DNA from: Endomychus coccineus
Taxonomy: Eukaryota; Arthropoda; Insecta; Coleoptera; Endomychidae
DNA: 64,000 nt
Direction: 5' to 3'
NCBI GenBank assembly: GCA_958510875.1
Contig: OY294067.1
Location: 99,740,010-99,804,009 of the forward strand
Numbering within the stretch: the first letter of the stretch is position 1; each line of letters begins with the position of its first letter. The notes under the pieces were generated by a model. That model had not been told where the DNA came from. It ran no database searches and worked only from the letters and a program-made list of their open reading frames with translations. Of the stretch, positions 35,550-46,588 are shown one piece after another. A program made the translations under genes and the position numbers.

Positions 35550-36290
35550 CTTACGCTGACAAACTTTTGCAACATGTACACTCTTTTTACAATCAGTGCA
35601 GATCAAAGATGCTGGATCCATCGGGCATTCAGATACACGATGATTGCCGGCGCACCTTAAACACGTATCCTTACTTTGTATAAGCTTGATCCTGTTCAGA
35701 TGAGTCCATATGCTGATTGTTACTTTCTTGATGAAGATTTAGTGAGTCACTCGAAATTGTCAATCCAGCCAATTGATATACTTAATCATCACTTGCTGAC
35801 ATTTATCGAACGTGCAGTTTCAGCCCTCGAAGCAATTGCCAATCTGTAGTGTTGTCTGCTCGTTGTGACATTACGAATCATATTATCTAGCATATTTCCC
35901 AAACCCACAATCTGAAGCAAATCGACAAAGTTCAGCAACGAATTCAGGTATTGTTAGTTCTACCTTCAGTACACAATGATGGAACCTATAATGTACTGAC
36001 ACTTGGTTCACTTGTGGCCGGAAATGACTCGATAAAGTTTTAAAAATGTCATCGTAATGAACTTAATTTAGTTGCCTCGAATGCATAATATTACAAGCTA
36101 AATTGTAAAGATCATCTCCACACAATGTAAAAAAGTGAGCCCTTTTCATCTCTAGATCCTGAATTGCTGGAGCCACTTGGAAAGATGCTTCCGCCGCTAA
36201 CTGATTTGTCTGATTCGCCTGTTGATCTTACTGATTCGCTCCATCCTAGTGAATTCCGTTCAGAGCCATTTTGTTACTAGAAAGACGTAA
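35550..36290 (-). pseudogene. gypsy gag with two zinc knuckles
   Basis: The minus strand reads a capsid-like stretch (TIPEFVAELCRFASDCGFG) and then two CCHC knuckles: CLRCAGNHRVSEC and CTDCKKSVHVAKVC, both Cys-x2-Cys-x4-His-x4-Cys. Stops interrupt it. Gag on minus facing pol on plus means the element was inverted or two copies collided. The intervening 400 bp (35130-35550) shows no motif. Confidence 0.75.
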
Positions 36291-36299
36291 TCGTAGAAG

Positions 36300-37300
36300 T
36301 TTTATAAAGTTAGTCCTAGTCGTCAATAAAGTAATCCGAGAATATTAATAATACTTGAATGAAGAACAACTTTATGTTTTAATTTATTGTCAAAGTTACA
36401 TCAATTAATTATATTTACGTTGTCATGACTATAAAACAAAGTTCATAGCATATACAATATTTTAATAGGATATAACAATAATAGTAATGATTATAATACT
36501 TTATTGTAGTGAATCTATATCTAGACAATAGCAATGAAAATAAATACATTCAATTACAATAAAATACAACATATAAATCACTAATGACAATGGACCGAAC
36601 ACATAATAAGATCAATATGGAATCAGAAATTTGTGATTTATTTATAAATAACCCGGTCTATCAGAAATTATATTATACGTAGTTAACGCAAGTTATAGAT
36701 AAATCAGTCGAGAAGTAATAACATTTAATTTTATAGTTACCGCATGTAAATAGTTAAAATATTCTGTGTATCAACATACATCGCAGTCTTGCTATGATTT
36801 TGTTTAAATTATCAATTTATCTCACGCTAGTAGGCAGTTCATTACATAGTTTAATACTTGGGTAATGAGGAGAATTTCATAATATGATCAATGTTGAGCA
36901 GGAGTGCTTGAATCAGAAGTATTAAACCTATTGTTTTCAGGTTGCTACCGCCTTGTGTTTCAAAATCTAATTAAAACTGCAGAAAACAATGAATCGTTAG
37001 TGTGTAAAAGAGCATCATAAGAAAAGTTCATGAAATGTATATCAAAATAATGTGCGTGAATAAGATTGACATTCGCTAATCAAATGCCTGAGATGGGTAC
37101 TATTCTATTACTTTTACATACCTAAATAAGTATGATAATTCTACGTAATTAGCTACTCTGAGTTTTATACTTCAGAAGTTGCTACGTATCACTAAATACA
37201 AGATAATTTTATGGTAGTTAATTTGAAAGCTTTGTCAGGAATATTCACAATGTCAGATAATATCTTTTAAGGTTGAAATAAATAGACAAGAGAAAGTGAT
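36300..37300. other. No recognisable feature
   Basis: Very AT-rich with many simple short repeats. No coding motif or element terminus was found. Confidence 0.4.
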
Positions 37301-37309
37301 AATTCAAAA

Positions 37310-37530
37310 TATCTGAATTTGGTTATCTATGAATCCGATTATTATGAAGCCGTGAAAGATTTGAATCAATTTCATCATAACACAATTGTTTTTCTTATTT
37401 TGGTTACTTTCTACTATTAAACGTTCATCATTATTCTTTTCACTATTCAAAATTTTTAAATTGTCGTACTCAAATGAATGGTTTGTATCCTTCATATATT
37501 TATTAAGAGCAGTGGATGAATTCCTTGTAT
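37310..37530 (-). pseudogene. Penelope-like GIY-YIG C-terminal fragment
   Basis: STALNKYMKDTNHSFEY then DNLKILNSEKNNDERLIVES matches the end of Penelope-like GIY-YIG domains ('SalaqH...tgH.f...n.kIL..e.n...R..lEs'). The catalytic GIY and YIG halves are absent. The surrounding DNA has short repeats of aaatgtacac(t/a). Confidence 0.6.
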
Positions 37531-37828
37531 ATTTATATCTGTTACGGTAAATGTACACTCTTGGGAAATGTACACTTTTCCCAAAAAGATAGGTATATGT
37601 GAACTGAATATAATGTATATGTACATTTCCCGGCAAATGTGTACTCTTACCTTCATGTTTTAAGAAAAGTTGGAATACAAATAAATTAAAATGTTGTTAC
37701 AGTGAAAAAATATCCATTCAATCTTTCATCGATGTATTGGGAATATTGGCCGATGTATACTTTCTTGCAATTTTTACAAGAGATGGAATATACAAATTAG
37801 AATATAGTATTGGCACCTGCTGAACTTA

Positions 37829-38699
37829 CGAGGGCAAGGTGAAAAGTTCCTAAAAATATTTCTGATGCCGCAACAATCGAAAAAATGTGATATTTGTGAT
37901 GAACCATTTTTAACTAGAACGCATTAGAGTTTTCAGACTGATATGTCATTTAGTTCTGTTTTGACACCCATCGGAAGCAAGCTATCTTGTAGATTCACGT
38001 AAACATGGAAAAATGTGAATTTTGTGTCTTGAGTAAAACATTATTCCTTGCGTGGAAAAAATAAGCAAACCAAAGCATCGCTTTGATATTGGATGATCGG
38101 CGATTTAAAATGCACGAGATTGCTGAGGCTATGGACATCACAACCGAACGGGTACATATTACATAGTTTTGAATATGAGGAAGCTATCTGCCAGATGGGT
38201 GCCGCATTTGCTCTCTGTTGACAACAAGCGCGACCATGTGACAACTTCAAAAGAGTGTTTGCCAATGTTCAAGGGCGATGAGAAGGACTTTTTTGCGCGA
38301 TTCGTAATCGTGGACGAAACATGGATCCATCACAACACACCAGAGACTAAAGAACAGTCGAAACAGTGGACTTGTTCTGACGAATCGAAGCCGAAGAGGG
38401 TCAAAGTGGGTTTATCGGGCAACAAAGTCGTGGTTTTTTGGGATATACACGGTATCGTATATCGATTACTTTGAAGAGTGCAAAACGATCATCGGCGTAT
38501 ATTATGCAGAGGTGTTGGATCGATTCGATACCGATTAGAAGCGAGAGCGGCCACATTTAAAAAGAAAAAAGTGAACTTTTATCAGGAAAACGCACTGGCG
38601 CTCAGTCCATAGTCGCAATGGCAAAATTGCATGAATTTCGAGTTTTGACCAAATAAATCATTTCTTGTTCCGTTTTTCAGGGTTTTTTCACCTTTCCCT
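37829..38699 (+). mobile_element. mariner transposon, degenerate, with both termini
   Basis: The 871-bp element starts CGAGGGCAAGGTGAAAAG and ends ttcacctttccct, flanked by TA on both sides, the mariner target duplication. Decayed transposase on the plus strand shows DDRRFKMHEIAEAMDI (HTH), KLSARWVPHLLSV (the mariner WVPHLL motif), FVIVDETWIHH (first catalytic Asp intact) and NFYQENALA, where the second catalytic Asp has become Glu. Frameshifts and stops make it inactive. It is shorter than the usual ~1.3 kb because of deletions. Confidence 0.85.
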
Positions 38700-38701
38700 T
38701 A

Positions 38702-39840
38702 CTTAGCGCTACGATTTTCCGAGACTTTTGTAAAATTTGATACAAGTTTCAATTTTGTTTTTATTAATTCTGCTAATATATATGCTAATATGTATATTTA
38801 TTGATACCAAAAATTGATTAATTAATAAATGGCAAATAGAATTTATTTGCTTACTCACTTATTATACATATTAAATGATAGACAGTTCCATAGATTAATG
38901 GATCATTATCAGAGTTCGAACTGTCTATGAGAGACAACACATAACCCATCAACAATGTAGATAACGCTTACATGACAGACAGCTGATATATTGAAACTCA
39001 CATAATGTCCGTGTCAGATCTTTCCATAACATAGATTTCCCACTCAATTCAAATAAACTTCCACATGACATATTGTATAACTTTACTTCTTTCCACACAT
39101 TTATGTGTTTTTCTTCATTTTTGGGTAATAAAATCGCGACAGCGGAGCTGACATCTTCTTCTACGGTTATAAGCTGTTTCTGCTGGCATAGCTCATGGAC
39201 AACAGCTATTACTTATAACCGAAAAACGCCTAATATTAATCTCAAGTCTTCTCATTAGTTAATCACTTGGCGCTTATATCACTCTGTAATTCCTACCAAT
39301 TGTCTATTGCACAGCAGTATGTTTCAGTGACGATACAATTGACTCGAACACAAAAACGTACCAACATGCTTTTTTAATTAACCAGCGAGAGGAGAAGCCG
39401 TCAGCTAAACGTGATATTCGATAGATAATAGTCAGGAGCTTAATGACTGAAATCTGCAAATAAATGTCAAAAGAGAATCCGACTACCGAGAAGCAATTTG
39501 TTTAAGTAGTGCATTTACGTTGTTCCTAAATACTATGAATCGGATTCATAATGTGCAATAATCTAATACAAAAAAATACAAAATACACAGGGATATATCG
39601 GCAAATGATTAACTGATGATAGGACTTGAAATTAATATTTTGGCGTTTTCGGGTCATGTGGGACTCATTCCATAGGACATGGAACGAGCTGTCAAATGTT
39701 ATTACATACCATAAAATTCCTTTTAAAATCATTTTCAAAATTCGCGTCCGACCGTCATTTGACTACTATCAAGAAAGTTTTGTATCATGACGTATTTTGT
39801 CACTTTTGCGCTAAATACTTAGTACGGAATAAACTTTTAT
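38702..39840. other. No coding feature; one small palindrome
   Basis: An inverted repeat cggttataagctgttt ... aacagct(attactt)ataaccg lies at about 39163-39225, and GACAGTTC ... GAACTGTC at 38881-38932. I recognise nothing else. Confidence 0.4.
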
Positions 39841-39844
39841 TTCT

Positions 39845-39916
39845 CGGGCGCCAGATTTTTGATAAGGTTTACTACTCTTCCAGAACTTCTGCTAGGGTCC
39901 TCACCACAAAGCGTGT
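39845..39916 (-). repeat. LTR end fragment, same family as 26.9-28.7 kb
   Basis: ctcgggcgccagatttttga and aacttctgctagggtcct are the reverse complement of the 28660-28735 LTR end and primer-binding region. It is cut at 39916 by a foldback element copy. Confidence 0.65.
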
Positions 39917-40435
39917 CACGATTGGGGTTGAAATAGGCAAGAAGTGATGGCAATAGTTTTAAATCTTCATTTGACCTCCAATAAAGTTATCTAACATGGT
40001 GCCATCATCGCAAGTTTCATCCACAAAATGAAAGAAAGAAATATTTTTGGTCCAAATAATGTCGAATTACTCGGAAATGGACCGATAACTTTTGATGGCA
40101 TAGAGTATGTTAACAATTGCCAATACCAACGAACATTTTCCACCAGGTTTGGGGGGGTTAACTTGCAGTCCATTTTCGGTTCAATTTCAACTAAATTAAA
40201 ACGGACACGATAAAAAAAGATGGCACATGGTGGAAGTGTATAAGAATGACATGCTTCCGCAACTTTGAAAGAGTAAAAAAAAAAGAAAAAATGCGGATGC
40301 TGTATCTCGAGATCTAGCAGCTAGGGAAAATTCGGTCTGTGAGAAGAATTGATCATTGAACCGTCCTGTAACGATAAACCATAGTGCCATCGGGTTAATG
40401 TTCAAACCATCAATATCGCTCTGGCTCCTAGACTA
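39917..40435. mobile_element. Foldback family FB-A, copy 2 (one arm only)
   Basis: It matches the right arm of copy 1 from the tagaaataggcaag(a/t)ag-tgatggcaat block through tggtccaaataatg, gataacttttgatg and ggcacatggtgg to the terminus GGCTCCTAGACTA. The left arm and loop are missing, so it is either truncated or has lost one arm by recombination. Confidence 0.75.
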
Positions 40436-40439
40436 TATT

Positions 40440-40770
40440 CACTATACACGCAGAGCATATGATCAGTGTATTAACACGGTTTCTAATCCGCTCCAGATAT
40501 CCGATACCAACCCCGCGGTATACCAGAAGTCAACTTCTTAGCGGTATAACATACAATTCGATTTGTCCCACTCTGTCTATACTAATACGCGGTTTCTTTG
40601 AAATGAGATAATTGTAGCCTGTCAGCTCACACTACATACAGAGTACTTTCATACTTCATTCAGCCCCAGTTCCTACTTCCGGGTAACAACATAGTGTTTA
40701 GAAACCGAAGCTAAATTATTAGAAATACTTCCACCTACTTCCGGGTAACAGCAACGTGTGCAGATGAGGA
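40440..40770 (-). repeat. LTR fragment between two foldback copies
   Basis: Two copies of cctacttccgggtaaca in this interval are inverted matches to the gataccggaagta motif repeated at 27.7-27.9 kb. A ttagcggtataacatac phrase also recurs at 28795. The fragment is bounded left by FB-A copy 2 and right by FB-A copy 3, which implies that foldbacks inserted into an LTR. Confidence 0.55.
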
Positions 40771-40773
40771 TTA

Positions 40774-41729
40774 TAGTCTAGCAGCCAGAGCGATATTGAT
40801 GGTCTAATGGCACTACGGTTCAATGACCAATTCGTCTGACAGACCGAATTTCTGCCGGCTGCTAAATTGACCATTATTTGGACCAAACATGTTTCTATTT
40901 TTCATTTTGTGGCTGAAACTTGCGGGTTACAAGATAGCATGATGGCACCATGTTGAGCAATTTTATTGGAAGTCAGATAAAGATTTAAAATTATTGTCAT
41001 CACTCCTTGCCTATTTCAACCCCCCAAAACCCCCTAAAACCACCCCCAAAACAAAACAAAAACAAAAAAACTGTCTTTTCAATTTTAAACTCAGTCAGGA
41101 TCTCAAAAATTGACTAATTTATCATAAAATTGGTCATATCATCCATATTATCTATGGTTTTTCTGGGGGTGGTTTTAGGGGATTCTGGGGTGTTGAAATA
41201 AGCAAGGAGTGATGGCAATAATATTAAATCTTTATTTGACCGCCAATAAAGTTATTTAACATGGTGCCATCATGTTACCTTGTATTCCACAAGGTTTAGC
41301 CACAAAATGAAAAAAAAATATTTTTGGTCCAAATAATGGCCAATTGCTTGGAAATGACCCGATAATGTCTGATGGCATAGGGTATCTTGACAATTGCCAA
41401 CACCAATGAACATTTTCACCACGTTTGGAAGGGTTAACTTGCAGTCCATTTTCCGTCCAATTTTAACTGGTCGGCCTGATAAACGAACACGATAAAAATG
41501 ATGGCCCATAGTGGAAGTGTATAAGAATGGCATGCTTTCCGAATAAACGCAACTTGGAAAGGGTGAACCTTCAGTCAAAAAAAAATGCAGATGCTATATT
41601 TCGAGATCTAGCAGCCGGCGAAAATTGGGTCTGTGAGATGAATTGGTCATTGAACCGTCCTCTAACAATAAATCATAGTGCCATCGGGTTAATGTTCAGA
41701 CCATCAATATCGCTCTGGCTCCTAGACTA
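40774..41729. mobile_element. Foldback family FB-A, copy 3, with TTA target duplication
   Basis: The 956-bp copy starts TAGTCTAGCAGCCAGAG and ends GGCTCCTAGACTA, and is flanked by TTA on both sides (40771-40773 and 41730-41732). The arms are inverted copies around a loop near 41050-41150. A three-base TTA duplication fits PIF/Harbinger-type insertion, though no transposase is present to confirm the class. Confidence 0.8.
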
Positions 41730-41732
41730 TTA

Positions 41733-42520
41733 TGATACAGAATTTTACAATACATGTATACCTTACCATTATTCACTATAAAATTCCGATATATTTACAG
41801 TTTACGGAATAGACAGAGCTAGGAAGAATGTACTTTACCAAATATGACAATTCAATTACTGACCTCTGATTACACCTCGACGCAGGCACAAACAACCAAA
41901 ACAGACTGGTTTTGCTACACAATTAATTCAAAAGATAATTAATTAATTAATTAATACTGATAATTCTCAACTTACTTTCGGTTCCGATATTCTTGAAATG
42001 GTTCGATTCACTTTCGGAGTTATACATTTCACTGCCAGATCGAATTCACACTCTAGTAAGATAAGCAAGATAAGCAAGATTTGACAGGTTTTCAAGATTT
42101 TTCAAGATGCTTGAGAGATCCTATGTTCATCTTCTATATGTTTTCAGTCGGCGGTCTGGCCACTTCACCAATTCCTTGAGCTGCCCTTTCCAATATAACC
42201 CGCTCAATAGTTTTCAATAACGCTACTTTTTCTATCAATAAATCGCGGGAATGATCCTCCGGTAATTCCTTTTGGCGAGGCAGAAACTGCTATCAGCTTC
42301 TTGTATTTAGTTTTTACACATAATAGTGCTAAATGAAACGTTAACGTCGAATGATTCTCGTTTTTTTACGACTAAGTTTATCGAAACGAGTGCATATTTC
42401 TCTATACTACATACTTATTTGAATGAAAAGCAACTCTATTTCTTCAAAAGTACCTACCTATTTTAAGTAAACAGAGGAAGGTACCTTATAGAAAACCGTT
42501 TATTTATCCAAAATTAACTA
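41733..42520. other. No coding feature; (TAAT)n run
   Basis: A short (TTAA)n-like run is at 41936-41955, and agataagca units are tandem at 42060-42080. I recognise nothing else. Confidence 0.4.
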
Positions 42521-42924
42521 TTTCAAAACAGTTTTCGACCCGGTTTGTGGCTATCACCACCTTCTAAAAGGTTCAAAGTTAACATTTCGACCATTTTGTT
42601 CGTGCTCCGTGCGGCCGGCGCCAGTCGTAATAAAGTCTTTTTTTTAAAACCGGCCAGAAATTAGTACTTTCCGGTTTATTTTTAGGTCAGAAAATCTCAT
42701 TTTGTCGGACCGAGCCAGAAAATTATTGTGATAGTCCTGTAAAAGCTTTTACCGGACTCATTTTTATTTACTTTCCGGCCTATCTAATGAAAAAAATAAT
42801 AAAATAGTTAGTCTAAGATAGCGGTCAATTGGTTTCTATAGTAACCGAGTTTTGTATTATTTAAAACTATAAAATAACTTGACATATTTTGACGTTTAGT
42901 TGAAAACGTGACATTTATTATAAA

Positions 42925-43093
42925 ATGGATATTCAAAATGATTGTGAATTAATGGAAGATGAAATTATACCAGATGAATTGTTAAGGCGGCCACCCAAGC
43001 AACGTTTGATTTATTACCGTCGAAGTCCCGGATACGATATGAACAAACATACCAAATTTTTGAAAATTTAATTAATGAAGAGTTCTTGTTATA
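42925..43093 (+). pseudogene. Tyrosine-recombinase-like N-terminal fragment
   Basis: From ATG 42925 an acidic leader (DCELMEDEIIPDE) is followed, after a +1 frame change near 42985, by LLPSKSRIRYEQTYQIFENL and then a stop at 43091. This closely resembles the start of the core-binding domain of the recombinase at 48895 (LLPEKSRKKYELQYGKF). No catalytic part follows; palindromic DNA begins at 43156 instead. It may be the 5' end of a related, deleted recombinase gene or an element that carried one. The short length limits confidence. Confidence 0.5.
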
Positions 43094-43155
43094 AAAATAT
43101 AAACTGAATAATATGAAGTTTATGGTACAACAATGTCTGTTTTAAAAAAAATATT

Positions 43156-43278
43156 GTACGTAATACGTCCCAAAAGTGCTTTTACTGGACTCGCAGGCTT
43201 GCAGGACTCGCCTGCGGCTCGCCCTGCAATTTGCCCACTCGTCCAGTAAAAGACCACTTTCGGGACTTGTTACGTAAA
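43156..43278. repeat. Inverted repeat of about 120 bp
   Basis: acgtaatacgtccc(a)aaag and cttttactggac on the left are mirrored by gtccagtaaaag and ctttcgggacttgttacgta on the right, with a GC-rich loop (caggcttgcaggactcgcct). Confidence 0.75.
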
Positions 43279-44124
43279 CTACTATTTTGCTATGGGCCGC
43301 TAGCTTTTACCCGCTTCGGGTATATTTCAGTAGCTAGAAAATTCCCTTTGGTACGTAGCACGTTAGACGTGCATGGCTGCGATCTGACAATACCTCAAAC
43401 TATTTTAATTGAATTTTCCTATTTAATGGACATTTATCGGAAAAAGAAGGGCCGTCGGGCACGGTCCGATACCAAATCTAACTACATGGAGCGAAAACGG
43501 CACGAGAAAAGTCGTCGTAAAGCCGTATTAGGTACAACCAATTTGCACTTTTCTAACTCGCGAGCTACGGGCTCCTCACGTGAACGTCATTCGATTTACG
43601 GAAAATTTCAAAACAGTTTTTGACCTGGTTTGTGGCTATGACGACCTTTTAAAAGGTTCAAAGTTTACTTTTTGACAAAGTTAACTTTGAACTTTTTAAA
43701 AGGTCGACACAGCCCCAAACGGGGTCGAAAACTGTTTTAAATTGGTCAATTTTCCGTAAATCGAATGACGTTCACGTGAGGAGCGCGTAGCTGGCGAGTT
43801 GGAAAAGTGCAAATCTTCGGAACATAGAACGTCTTTACGAGGACTTTTCGCGTGCCGTTTTCGCTCCATTTCGTTAGTTTATGAACGGGGCCAACTAAAT
43901 AGCATAGTCTCGGGCCCCAAAAATGTCGTTTAAATACGAAAATTTAATTCAAATAGAAACAGGCACTCTCAGGTCTCAGCTATGCACGTCTAACGTGCCA
44001 CGTACCAAAGGGAATTTTCTAGCTACCGAAATATACCCGAAGCGGGTAAAAGCTAGTGGCCCATAGCAAAAAAGACTTTATTACGACTGGCGCCAGCCGC
44101 ACGGGGCACTACACGGCCCCAAAT

Positions 44125-44925
44125 TAACAAGACCGAGGTAAAACGTATAAACTCTAACTGAAGCGTAGCGATCTCCTCGAGCCATTTGTCAAATTGTGTT
44201 TGTTTGTAGCTAATTACATAGGACGTCTGGCGTTCATGCAATTGTGTTTTTATACAATTCGAACCTTCTTATTTCAATGGGCCACGTGAAAATCCCGGAA
44301 ATAATTATAATTATACGGAATTATTGAGCATTTTGAAACACTTGTCCGGAATTGCGTAGTTATAATTCTTTATGCGCGATTCCAAATTATAAATAAATAA
44401 AATAAATTATTGCTATGAAAATTTGACTAGAATTATTAGGTTCTTTGCAATGGGTGTCAATGTTATCTATACTATTAACACCCCAAATAATGAAGTAATT
44501 TATAATGAAGTAATTAATAATATAAAAAGATAATACTATCTAAACTTGGAACCCCAAGTAAGGTATAAAAGAGAATCCTTTTTGTACAAAAAAATAAGTA
44601 AATTGAGGAACACATAAAATATAATCATAACAATATAACAATGTTTACGACAGCATGAACTTTCTGTAATTAGTCTTTCAATTCAATATTATAATGAATA
44701 TAATGTCGAGATTATATTGTTCCTCACATATGTTGTGGTTTTGATAATGTACTCCACATTTAATTAATTCTCGTTCGACCTTCAATTCACTCCTGTACAT
44801 TGAAAAATCTTTCCGTATGGGTTCAATTAGTTGAAAATAACCGATTAAGTGAAAAGTTAATTATAATATGTAAATCTGGATACAAGATACTATATTGGAA
44901 GATAATTGACGAGTGCTTATCGGCC
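44125..44925. other. No recognisable feature
   Basis: AT-rich DNA without coding motif or repeat structure that I could detect. Confidence 0.4.
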
Positions 44926-44929
44926 TAGC

Positions 44930-45337
44930 AACCTTTTCGTTAACGAATGGAAAGTTGTTATTTCCATGAAAAAATCGATTGCAAGATTTTAATTGCGTGG
45001 AAACCAAGTTCTGAAATTGTGGATTCTACATTGTTAACATTATTCTACCTCTACACTTGCTCGAATAATTCTTATCTAGAAAAAGTCGATAGTTTGAAGT
45101 AGATTTCTTCAAATAGCTCCCAAAATAATGACAAGCTTTTCGTTAACGAATGGACATTTTTTGTTCCTATGAGAACATCGGTTGTAAGATTCTGATTGCG
45201 TGGAAACGAAGTCCTGAAATTACGGAATCTACATCATTATCATTATTCTACCTCTACACTTGCTAGAATAATTCTCATCAAGAAAACGTTGATAGCTTGA
45301 AGTGGATTTCTCCAAATTGCTCCCAAAATAATGACTA
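44930..45337 (+). repeat. Tandem duplication, two units of 203 bp
   Basis: cttttcgttaacgaatgga starts at about 44933 and again at 45136. The two units stay in register through attattctacctctacactt to gctcccaaaataatgac, with about 85-88% identity by eye. A clean two-unit duplication with no neighbours. Confidence 0.85.
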
Positions 45338-45865
45338 ATATAGACAATCAAACCGTTCTCTCAATTAGAAATACAAAAAAAATTACGTACAGGAGATGAA
45401 AACGGTATTCGGTACATGAAAAACTGTTTCTGTAAACATTGTAAAGCGGCTGGGATGATTCAATTTATTTATAAATAGGAGCTTTTAAACGTGAAAAACC
45501 ATTAAAAACCCCAAAATTCTTCTATTATTGTTGTATTTTTAGTTACGACTGCTAATTTCTGTTCACGAAAACTTTGTTATAAATATACCGGCTAACTCAT
45601 TTTGAATCAACTCCAGGAATATGTTGAAAAATATGCACCGAACAGAAAAATATTATCAACAAAACTATCGTGGCTTAGAGAGGGCTGTTCAATTTCCAAA
45701 CATTTTCCATCCACACTCCCCTTGGGGTAGGTATGACGTTGAAATATCGAATAAGAAATCCCCTACTTTTTAGTGCAGATTCTTATAAATCGTCAGAAAT
45801 TAAGTAGTGCTGAATAGAAGAATTCTTTCTCTGATGGTGGTAAAATAGACATAATATAACTGTGA
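45338..45865. other. No recognisable feature
   Basis: AT-rich spacer, no motif seen. Confidence 0.35.
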
Positions 45866-45869
45866 TCAA

Positions 45870-46330
45870 TCGGTCACTTTTGTTAGCAAAATAGCTTTCG
45901 GAAACTTCTGCGGGTCAAATGTATGATTGTAGAAATAAAAAATATATTGTAAATTATTTAGAAACCTTTAATGAAGGAAATTAAATTTTACTATACATTG
46001 AAATTCTATTCTAATGTCTACATAATGTAATCCACCAATCTATGCTGTCAGGTTTACTTAATTAATTCACCCTCGTTTGATACTGACATCAGCTGGAATG
46101 GGACTTCACATAGATGACGTCACTTCTTGATGTTAAATATATGCGCGTGATTGTCACTTTAAACCAGAAAACACATTATGTTTCGTTAAAATACTATAAT
46201 TTCATTTGGGAAAAGTGAAGATGGTTATCAAAAATACCACCTGAATCGAGACTACCGAGCCCAATACAAATATAGTTCCTGTTTTCACCAATTTGAAGCG
46301 ATCTGCAATATTTCAGATTCAGATAACCAA
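45870..46330 (+). repeat. Interspersed repeat R-46, uninterrupted copy (empty-site reference)
   Basis: It contains ttgttagcaaaatagctttc, tctacataatgtaatccacc, atggttatcaaaaatacca and ttgaagcgatctgcaa in the same order as the following copy at 46331-46573 plus 50465-50940. At 46028-46029 it has a single TA exactly where the neighbouring copy holds the 3.9-kb composite transposon, so it serves as an empty-site control. Confidence 0.75.
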
Positions 46331-46573
46331 TAGGAAATGTGCAATCGTTTCCACATACGCAGGCACTGACATCATGTAAGAAAACGCTGTTAGCTATCGA
46401 TCATGTGAGTTTCCTCACTATTGTTAGCAAACTAGCTTCCGGACACTCATGCGCGTTAAATGTAAATCATTGTAGGAACAGAAAATGTATTCGATATGAT
46501 TTAGAAACCGCTAATGAAAGAATTATACTTATTATGTTACATTGAAATTTTATTCAAATATCTACGTCATGTA
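46331..46573 (+). repeat. Interspersed repeat R-46, left half of the interrupted copy
   Basis: gttagcaaactagcttccgg and aaaccgctaatgaaag are R-46 sequence running to tctacgtcatgTA, where the composite transposon begins. The repeat resumes at 50465. Confidence 0.75.
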
Positions 46574-46588
46574 GGGGAGGGTCCCGTA
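46574..46588 (+). repeat. Left terminal inverted repeat of the composite transposon
   Basis: GGGGAGGGTCCCGTA, followed by subterminal units ccttaagcc and gtacctcgagcc. It is identical to the reverse complement of 50450-50464 over all 15 bases. Confidence 0.9.

Larger units (their letters stand above)
42525..44120. mobile_element. Giant foldback palindrome of ~1.6 kb
   Basis: An almost perfect palindrome is centred near 43679: 43283-43675 is mirrored by 43683-44075 at about 85-90% identity (gcgggtaaaagctag, ggaaaattg, tcgaatgacgttcacgtgag and aaaaggtcg are all mirrored). Outer arms (gccagtcgtaataaagtct at about 42620 and agactttattacgactggc at about 44072) lie outside an extra left segment, and a third copy of the center sequence (aaacagttttcgacccggtt) is at 42535. 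A smaller 120-bp palindrome lies at 43156-43278. The 130-codon frame at 43231-43623 follows an arm and is probably incidental. Locally GC-rich compared with the rest of the window. Confidence 0.8.

Noticed and set aside
38881..38932. Inverted GACAGTTC/GAACTGTC pair as a terminator or operator
   Set aside because: Eight-base arms with a 36-base loop in AT-rich intronic DNA are expected by chance, and such prokaryote-type signals are not relevant here.
43231..43623. 130-codon frame with basic C-terminal stretch in the giant palindrome
   Set aside because: It spans one palindrome arm and starts inside a smaller inverted repeat; the mirrored arm has no matching frame and no motif is recognisable.
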